Assembly: GCA_037138055.1 (NCBI GenBank)
Contig: JBAXJB010000041.1
Coordinates: 1-10,804 of the forward strand
Reading direction: 5' to 3'
DNA from: CAITNM01 sp037138055
Lineage (GTDB): Bacteria > Pseudomonadota > Alphaproteobacteria > Paracaedibacterales > CAITNM01
DNA: 10,804 nt
Shown here: in pieces, positions 5,896 to 10,804 of the stretch
Layout of the letters: the number at the start of each line of letters is the position of its first letter
Position numbering within the stretch: the stretch's first letter is position 1
The notes under the pieces: generated by a model
The model's database searches: none
The model's input: only the letters and a program-made list of their open reading frames with translations
Told to the model about the DNA's origin: nothing
Made by a program: the position numbers and the translations under genes

Positions 5896-6659
5896 GAAAA
5901 TAGTTCCTTTAGTTGTTCAAAAGTCTTGTCGTGCGTTATATCCAAAGAAAGCGGAGTGACGGAAATACATTTTTGTCCTATTGCTTCTATATCTGTACCT
6001 GGCTCAGCACTCTCTAGCATATTACCATAATGCTGACTGCCAGGTCCAATCCAGTAATATGGAATGCCTCTAGGATCTTCTCGTTTTACAATGCTGCCAA
6101 AAAACTTTCGTTTTCCTTGCCGTGTAATACGCACACCTTCTACAGATTTATGAATAACATTTGGAAAATTCACATTAATCATCACATGCTCAGGAATAGA
6201 AGATTTTAATATTTTATCCAAAACAACCGGCCCCCAATGTTCAGCCGTTGCCCACTTAACTGGATGACCAACTTCAATAACAGAACTAAAAGCAACAGCA
6301 GGTATTCCTAAAATTGTGGCCTCTAAGGCAGCAGCCACTGTACCAGAATAGGTAACATCTTCAGCCAAGTTTGCTCCGTTGTTGACTCCTGACAAAACTA
6401 AATCAGGTCTATGATCTGTCATCAACATTTGAACAGCTGCCAAAACACAGTCCGTTGGCGTTCCAGAAACTGCATATTTTTTTTGCGATATTTCATTAAT
6501 ACGAAAGGGCATTCTCAATGTTAATGAATGACTTACGGCACTTTGATCATGTTCTGGAGCCACAATCCACACGTCATCGGAAACGGTGCGAGCTATTGTT
6601 TCCAGCACCTTTAGACCTGCTGCATTAATTCCATCATCATTGGTAATGAGAATACGCAA
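5892..6659 (-). CDS. surE: 5'/3'-nucleotidase SurE
   Basis: SurE is a metal-dependent phosphatase acting on nucleoside 5'- and 3'-monophosphates. The N-terminal family signature RILITNDDG carries the metal-binding Asp pair. APEHDQSAVSHSLTL and LVLSGVNNGANLAEDVTYSG add the serine and asparagine ligands. I place the start at TTG 6659, giving MRILITNDDG and 255 residues, close to E. coli SurE (253). This leaves one base after the serS stop codon. Reading from the in-frame ATG at 6725 would add 22 residues that overlap serS and are not expected in SurE. A TTG at 6671 (MADNLRIL) is a close alternative. The stop overlaps the NlpD-like start (ATGA). The pcm gene that often follows surE is absent. 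Confidence 0.94.
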   Translation of the reverse strand: MRILITNDDGINAAGLKVLETIARTVSDDVWIVAPEHDQSAVSHSLTLRMPFRINEISQKKYAVSGTPTDCVLAAVQMLMTDHRPDLVLSGVNNGANLAEDVTYSGTVAAALEATILGIPAVAFSSVIEVGHPVKWATAEHWGPVVLDKILKSSIPEHVMINVNFPNVIHKSVEGVRITRQGKRKFFGSIVKREDPRGIPYYWIGPGSQHYGNMLESAEPGTDIEAIGQKCISVTPLSLDITHDKTFEQLKELFS

Positions 6660-6660
6660 G

Positions 6661-7923
6661 TTATCCGCCAATCCTATCAAAATTAGTATATTTACGAAGA
6701 GCTTCAGGAATGGTAATTGAGCCATCTGCTTCTTGATAATTTTCTAAAATTGCAATTAGAGTACGACCAACTGCTAGACCTGATCCGTTTAATGTATGCA
6801 CATATTGTGGCTTAGGTTGATCGCTACGGTAGCGTGTATTCATACGACGTGCCTGAAAATCACCACAGTTTGAGCAGCTTGAAATTTCACGATAAGCTTG
6901 TGGTCCTGGCAACCAAACTTCTAAATCGTAGGTTTTTTTAGCACAAAACCCCATGTCTCCAGTTGAAAGTAGCATTTTTCGGTATGGCAAATTTAGTTTT
7001 TGCAAAATTGATTCTGCAGCAGAAGTCATTCGTTCATGTTCTGCTTCTGACTGTTCTGGCGTTGTAATACTAACCAATTCAACTTTGGTAAATTGATGAT
7101 TACGAATCATGCCTCTTGTATCGCGACCCGCTGCACCAGCCTCTGCTCTGAAACAAGGTGTATATGCAGTCACACGTATAGGTAATTGTTGAGGATTTAA
7201 TATATCGCCAGCCACCATATTTGTAAGGCAAACTTCAGAGGTTGGAATCAACCAATGGTTATGATTTGTTTGAAAAGCATCGTCTTTAAGATGAAGCTGT
7301 CCTGTACAAAACATTGCCGCATCATTCACTAATAAAGGCGGAGTAATTTCCGTATATCCAAATTCATTTCCGTGATTATCAAGCATGAATTGAGCAATCG
7401 CTCGCTCTAACTTACTCAATGCCCCTCTTAATAGAACAAATCTTGAACCTGAAAGCTTTGTAGCTGTCTCAAAATCCATTAACCCAAGTGATTCACCTAA
7501 TTCATAATGCTGCTTTGGTGCAAATGAAAAGTTCTTCGGCACACCCCATTTAGACACTTCAACATTAGCACCCTCGTCTTTTCCTACCGGCACATCACCA
7601 GCTGGAAGGTTGGGAATTTCTGCCAAAATATCATGAAGCTTATGTTCTTCTAAGCGCGATGTTTCTTCTAAAATGCCAATATGCTGTTTTATTTTTTCGC
7701 TCTCTAAAGCAATTGAATCAGTAGGCTCGCCGTTACGTTTAGCATCACCAAAGGCTTTTGCCATTGCATTACGCTGACTTTGATAGGTTTGCAGGTCAGT
7801 CAGAATTTGACGATGCTGCTTATCTAACTGCATAATCCGATCAGCCATTGCCGCTAATCCTCTGCGCTTTAGCAACTCATCAAATTGTTCGGGGTTTTCA
7901 CGAATAAAACGAATATCATGCAT
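6661..7923 (-). CDS. serS: Serine--tRNA ligase
   Basis: This class II synthetase charges tRNA-Ser, and tRNA-Sec where present. The 420-residue protein has the N-terminal tRNA-binding coiled coil at about 30-105, the TSE loop (228-230) and motif 2 (FRAEAG at 258-263, then GMIRNHQFTKVEL at 271-283). SSCSNCGDFQARR is at 348-360 and motif 3 NGSGLAVGRTLIAILENYQ is at 379-397. Length and motifs are normal and it should be active. The ATG overlaps the tatC stop by 8 bases, and only a weak AAAGA precedes it, pointing to coupled translation. Its position after tatC and before surE matches many alphaproteobacteria. Confidence 0.98.
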   Translation of the reverse strand: MHDIRFIRENPEQFDELLKRRGLAAMADRIMQLDKQHRQILTDLQTYQSQRNAMAKAFGDAKRNGEPTDSIALESEKIKQHIGILEETSRLEEHKLHDILAEIPNLPAGDVPVGKDEGANVEVSKWGVPKNFSFAPKQHYELGESLGLMDFETATKLSGSRFVLLRGALSKLERAIAQFMLDNHGNEFGYTEITPPLLVNDAAMFCTGQLHLKDDAFQTNHNHWLIPTSEVCLTNMVAGDILNPQQLPIRVTAYTPCFRAEAGAAGRDTRGMIRNHQFTKVELVSITTPEQSEAEHERMTSAAESILQKLNLPYRKMLLSTGDMGFCAKKTYDLEVWLPGPQAYREISSCSNCGDFQARRMNTRYRSDQPKPQYVHTLNGSGLAVGRTLIAILENYQEADGSITIPEALRKYTNFDRIGG

Positions 7924-8671
7924 AATACGAATCTTTATGGTTTTTGGTTATAGGCTGACTGCATTGTATCACAAGGATTGTAACCCCATAAAGAACAATC
8001 ATTGGTATTGCCAAAGCCATCATGCTCAAAGCATCAGGTGGAGTAATAACAGCGCTTATAGCACACAGTATAAAAATCACCATTCTCCAACTAGATTTTA
8101 ATTTCTGTAAACTCAACAGACCAAAACTAACCAATGTAAAAAGTATAACTGGCAGCTCAAACCCCAAACCAAAAACAAACATTAATCTTTGAGAAAAGCT
8201 TATGTAATCACTAAGCTTCGGTAAAAAATATAATGGCAAATCTTTATGTTCAAAACTGATAAAAAAACTAAAGGCGCGTGGTAACACAACAAGTTGAGCA
8301 AATGCCACTCCTATGTAAAACAAAGCCGGAATACACACCATGACGCCGCGCAGAACCTGACGTTCAGCTCTAAAAAGTCCAGGCCTTAAGAACAACCAAG
8401 TTTGTATTAAAAAAAATGGAAACGTCAACAACAGGCTAGCAAATAACGTTACATTAATCTCACTGAAAAATGCCTCAGGAAGGCTTGTGTACACTAAAGA
8501 TCTTCCTTGTTCTAGAATGGGAGACAAGGGTTGTATGAAAATATTTTGCAACTTGTCTGAAAAGCTGTAGCAAACAGCAAAAAGTACAGTAAAACATAAA
8601 GCAACCTTGACCAAACGATTGCGTAGCTCTGTTAAATGAACATAAATAGCTTTTGGCTGATCAACTAACAT
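7916..8671 (-). CDS. tatC: Sec-independent protein translocase subunit TatC
   Basis: TatC is the membrane core that recognises twin-arginine signal peptides. The 251-residue protein has the family N-terminus HLTELRNRLVKV and an early loop LRPGLFRAERQ with the conserved Glu. FYIGVAFAQLVVLPRAF follows, then GLGFELPVILF with the functional Glu, then ITPPDALSMMALAIPMIVLYG. Six membrane spans are expected. It starts inside the last 11 bases of the DUF721 gene and overlaps serS by 8. The partner genes tatA and tatB, usually directly upstream in alphaproteobacteria, are not in this window. Confidence 0.97.
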   Translation of the reverse strand: MLVDQPKAIYVHLTELRNRLVKVALCFTVLFAVCYSFSDKLQNIFIQPLSPILEQGRSLVYTSLPEAFFSEINVTLFASLLLTFPFFLIQTWLFLRPGLFRAERQVLRGVMVCIPALFYIGVAFAQLVVLPRAFSFFISFEHKDLPLYFLPKLSDYISFSQRLMFVFGLGFELPVILFTLVSFGLLSLQKLKSSWRMVIFILCAISAVITPPDALSMMALAIPMIVLYGVTILVIQCSQPITKNHKDSYYA

Positions 8672-9056
8672 TTAAATGTTTGCCTAAGGCTTGCAATGCT
8701 TCATCAAGAGTGATTGCTTGATTAGCACTATCTGGTTGTATTTTTTTCTTTAAAATCTTTTTGACTTGCCCCTGAGTAGTTTTAATCGTCGCTATGTAAG
8801 GGGCACCAAAAAACTGGTTAACGCGTTGCAATAAAGCAGGCTCAACATAACGTGCCGTCGCCATCCCAGAAGATGAAGTCACTAATTTCAATACCTTGCC
8901 TGATGGTTGGCTGTAAATCTCAACAGGAGAAAATCCTCTAGAAAATTCAGCTCCAACAACGGTTTCCCAATCATGAAAAAGCATGGCTTCCTTGTACGCA
9001 TTTTGAATGCGTAAAGGTTTTAATGTGCGCGATACTAAGTATTGCAACGAAGCCAT
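8661..9056 (-). CDS. DUF721 (DciA-like) protein
   Basis: The 131-residue protein has the features of the DUF721 family: a basic N-terminal helix, then HDWETVVGAEFSRGFSPVEI, then a KVLKLVTSSSGMATARYVEP strand-helix segment with LLQRVNQFFGAPYIATIKT. In bacteria without DnaC, DUF721 proteins called DciA help load the replicative helicase DnaB, so a replication role is plausible. It has not been shown for this protein. It is the first gene of the minus-strand operon and overlaps tatC by 11 bases. No good ribosome binding site is visible before the ATG (the upstream bases are pyrimidine-rich on the coding strand). The last ~35 residues are basic then acidic and look variable. Confidence 0.82.
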   Translation of the reverse strand: MASLQYLVSRTLKPLRIQNAYKEAMLFHDWETVVGAEFSRGFSPVEIYSQPSGKVLKLVTSSSGMATARYVEPALLQRVNQFFGAPYIATIKTTQGQVKKILKKKIQPDSANQAITLDEALQALGKHLNVS

Positions 9057-9089
9057 AATTAAAGAGATAAGGATAAACTGTTGAATGTT

Positions 9090-9119
9090 AGCATAAGCTA
9101 GTTAAAAGAAGAAAGTGAA
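9090..9119 (-). promoter_or_regulatory. Candidate promoter of the DUF721-tatC-serS-surE-nlpD-murJ operon
   Basis: On the minus strand TTCACT (9119-9114) and TATGCT (9095-9090) are separated by 18 bases in the 63-base gap before the DUF721 gene. The match to consensus is modest. No terminator is visible after the DUF2608 gene that ends at 9120, so the operon could also be reached by read-through from that unit. Confidence 0.28.
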
Positions 9120-9995
9120 TCACAGAGGACAATCTCTCTTCGCTTTGTCTGCCATCTCTTGCCAAAATTCTTCAAAATCCTTTTCGGAAATATCTTGTGG
9201 AGCATAGCCTAGCGCGCCATCATATTTAATTCCTATGAATTGAATAGCTGGAAAATCAACTGCTAAAGTTTTTTGTATATCAACAAAATTCTTTTCTCTG
9301 TCATCAACCATTATAACAACTTTTGGCACATACCCACTTCCGTAAGGCGCACCTTTTGTCATGCCGACTTGTCGCAAAAATACACTTAATGTTTTACCCT
9401 TTCCAATTTCATTATTCTCACCATTAGAACAAAGAACACCGTGGTAAAGCATAGGATAACCATCAGCGTATTTGGGGAAATTCATGTAGGGAACAACACG
9501 CCCTTGAAAGGAAAAATTAAAACCAAGTTTTTGTAGCGTATCTTTTCGTTTGAAAACAATTTTGTTTTTACTATCTTTCCAAGAACCCGTTAAGGTTGCG
9601 GTCAGTGCAATTACGTTGATACCTTTGTCTTGCATCGCTCTTATAATTGTTGGAGAATCTTTTTCAATTAATTTTTGTGGTAATTTTGTTGTAAGTGTTA
9701 AAGCAATATCACGCTGAGCAGGTGTAAGAGGCTCAAAAATATTCTTTATAATGCTCTTGAATTTTTTAATAGCTGGATAATATGTCGCAGCATGATCAGG
9801 TTGGGTCAGAGTCATATCAACATCAAAAACTACTAAAATATCTTCTGCTCTTTGTTTTTTTAATAACTCATCAACTTTAGCTTGCACTTCATGAATTGAA
9901 TAAACTGACATGATAGACTTCTCTTCTTTGCAAGCTGTTAATAAAACCAGCAAAAATACGATTTTGAAAATTTTTCTATTTTGAAGAAATGTCAT
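9120..9995 (-). CDS. DUF2608-family HAD-like phosphatase lipoprotein
   Basis: The protein has 291 residues when started at ATG 9995, which overlaps the upstream stop codon as ATGA and has AGAGAA about 10 bases before it. An upstream in-frame ATG (10031) would add 12 residues ahead of the signal peptide and is less likely. The N-terminus is a lipoprotein signal with lipobox LTAC (Cys22). HAD superfamily motifs are in order: DVDMT (58-62) with the nucleophile and general acid Asp, LTAT (131-134) with Thr132, lysines 199/201 in GKGK, and VDD (230-232) for metal binding. It should therefore be a metal-dependent phosphohydrolase anchored outside the inner membrane; the substrate is unknown. DUF2608 proteins are typical of intracellular bacteria such as Legionella and Chlamydiae. 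A class B/C-type acid phosphatase is the nearest functional analogy. Confidence 0.8.
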   Translation of the reverse strand: MTFLQNRKIFKIVFLLVLLTACKEEKSIMSVYSIHEVQAKVDELLKKQRAEDILVVFDVDMTLTQPDHAATYYPAIKKFKSIIKNIFEPLTPAQRDIALTLTTKLPQKLIEKDSPTIIRAMQDKGINVIALTATLTGSWKDSKNKIVFKRKDTLQKLGFNFSFQGRVVPYMNFPKYADGYPMLYHGVLCSNGENNEIGKGKTLSVFLRQVGMTKGAPYGSGYVPKVVIMVDDREKNFVDIQKTLAVDFPAIQFIGIKYDGALGYAPQDISEKDFEEFWQEMADKAKRDCPL

Positions 9996-10624
9996 TTTTG
10001 CAATTCTCTTAACTTTTGTATAATTTTCCAATTGATTCGATAATGAGCAATTATTTTATAATCATAAAGAATATCTTCTTCTTTAACCCCGGAAGAAATA
10101 TTATGAATCACAAGTGGATTTTTTGAGCTAAAATTCACTAATGTTCGCAGAAGAGAGAAATTAGAATCACTAAGTATACCGATATGCAAAACTCCCCCAC
10201 CCAAATCCCAAACGACTATATCACCTGGGATATATGCTTTACCTTGTACCTGCATCCCGTGAGTTTTAAAAAAATACATTAGGTTAGGGACACGCCGATG
10301 ATCAATATTTGTATCTGTTTTTGAACTGTTCCAAGAGTTAGGGTATTTCGTCAAATTTATTTTTTTGTCAACATGAACAAGTTTTTGTAGATCGAGACAA
10401 AAGGCATTACGAAAGGCACGCACAATAACGTCTGTACATACACCTTCTCTAATACCTACATCTCCATTAGGATACATTATTTTTTGATAAGCAGGGTTAT
10501 ATGAAATTGTTTTACCTATTTGATCCCTTGCAGCACTAACAAGAACTCTTTCAACTTTCTCATGAGAAGCTGAAAGACTGGAAAAAGACAAGTAGAACGA
10601 TAATAAAAAATTAAAAAATATCAC
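9992..10624 (-). CDS. Exported DUF1287 protein (NlpC/P60-like fold)
   Basis: The 210-residue protein has a signal peptide at about 1-19 (hydrophobic core FFNFLLSFYLSF, possible cut after LSA). The family motifs follow in order: GVCTDVIVRAFR (61-72) with Cys63, NIDHRRVPNL (106-115), GDIVVWDLGGGVLHIGILSD (134-153) with His147, HNISSG (174-179), then IAHYR. This Cys-then-His layout fits an NlpC/P60-type cysteine hydrolase of the cell wall; E. coli YijF is a family member of unknown role. The start is GTG 10624, directly after an in-frame stop, with no clear ribosome binding site, so it is uncertain. The gene overlaps the DUF2608 gene by 4 bases, implying co-expression. Confidence 0.78.
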   Translation of the reverse strand: MIFFNFLLSFYLSFSSLSASHEKVERVLVSAARDQIGKTISYNPAYQKIMYPNGDVGIREGVCTDVIVRAFRNAFCLDLQKLVHVDKKINLTKYPNSWNSSKTDTNIDHRRVPNLMYFFKTHGMQVQGKAYIPGDIVVWDLGGGVLHIGILSDSNFSLLRTLVNFSSKNPLVIHNISSGVKEEDILYDYKIIAHYRINWKIIQKLRELQK

Positions 10625-10639
10625 TTATCAGCACTAATA

Positions 10640-10660
10640 AATCATGATTACATAAGTAAT
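10640..10660. promoter_or_regulatory. Palindromes upstream of the DUF1287-DUF2608 unit
   Basis: A perfect 10-base palindrome AATCATGATT (10640-10649) adjoins ATTAC/GTAAT arms around ATAA (10647-10660), 16 bases before the DUF1287 start. Placed in the likely promoter region, they could be an operator. AT-rich DNA produces such palindromes by chance, so this is tentative. Confidence 0.22.
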
Positions 10661-10689
10661 ATGCCACACAAGCACGATATAAACAAAGA

Positions 10690-10804
10690 AAATATGTGGG
10701 TTTAAGTTGGAGGGGAGATTTTCGAGAATAGTCCGAGAGATACATTTAGTTTGAAAGAAGCGTGTTGTCTGAGCGAAGAGATTTGGTGAGGACCGACTTT
10801 CCCA
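10690..10804. other. Unassigned right-edge segment with different composition
   Basis: From about 10690 the sequence becomes clearly richer in G+C than the AT-rich DNA around it. On the minus strand one frame stays open from the edge for 56 codons to a TAG at 10636-10634, a second stays open for about 33 codons, and a plus-strand frame is open for about 27. No protein family, tRNA or known structured RNA is recognised. It could be the end of a repeated or mobile element, the 3' end of a gene outside the window, or part of an RNA gene. Confidence 0.25.

Noticed and set aside
6660..6725. Longer surE start at ATG 6725
   Set aside because: It would lie within the serS 3' end and add 22 residues before the conserved RILITNDDG start of SurE.
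9996..10031. Longer start for the DUF2608 lipoprotein at 10031
   Set aside because: The added residues precede a complete lipoprotein signal peptide. The ATG at 9995 has a plausible ribosome binding site and the common ATGA overlap.
10785..10804. Resemblance of the minus-strand edge (GGGAAAGTCGG) to the GAGGAAAGTC element of RNase P RNA
   Set aside because: Only about eight bases match, and the sequence that follows does not continue like RNase P RNA.

Overview
This window is AT-rich bacterial chromosome, most likely from an alphaproteobacterium. Three blocks support that. The order rpsF-rpsR-DUF2232-rplI, and the order tatC-serS-surE-(LysM/LytM lipoprotein), are both familiar alphaproteobacterial arrangements. 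The HAD-like DUF2608 lipoprotein and the exported methyltransferase-like protein are of kinds I associate with host-associated lineages (Holosporales, Legionella, Chlamydiae). I therefore lean towards a Holosporales- or Rickettsiales-like intracellular bacterium. That placement is inference, because no rRNA gene is present.

Plus strand, 1-3474. A signal-peptide-bearing SAM-methyltransferase-like gene (183-1127) lies in front of the ribosomal protein operon rpsF (S6), rpsR (S18), a DUF2232 membrane protein and rplI (L9). The operon ends at a strong terminator at 3451-3474. The promoter, leader, ribosome binding site and start codon of rpsF (about 126 bp) are present a second time, about 94% identical, directly in front of the methyltransferase gene. 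That gene is therefore flanked by direct repeats and carries a copy of the ribosomal protein control region. A second terminator-like hairpin lies inside the first codons of the DUF2232 gene, just after rpsR.

Minus strand, 9056 down to 3513. Six tightly packed genes read in the order DUF721 (DciA-like), tatC, serS, surE, an NlpD-like LysM/degenerate LytM lipoprotein, and murJ. Most junctions overlap by 4-11 nt, so this looks like one transcription unit. It combines a probable helicase-loading factor, Tat export, seryl-tRNA charging, a nucleotide phosphatase, septal amidase control and lipid II flipping. It converges on rplI, and the terminator between them looks bidirectional.

Minus strand, 10624 down to 9120. 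A two-gene unit, joined by an ATGA overlap, encodes an exported DUF1287 NlpC/P60-like protein and an exported HAD-type DUF2608 lipoprotein. This is probably an accessory envelope or host-interface module. The last ~110 bases have a different base composition and no recognised gene.

The most unusual feature is the duplicated rpsF control region driving an exported methyltransferase-like protein. I see no CRISPR array, tRNA, rRNA or complete insertion sequence.
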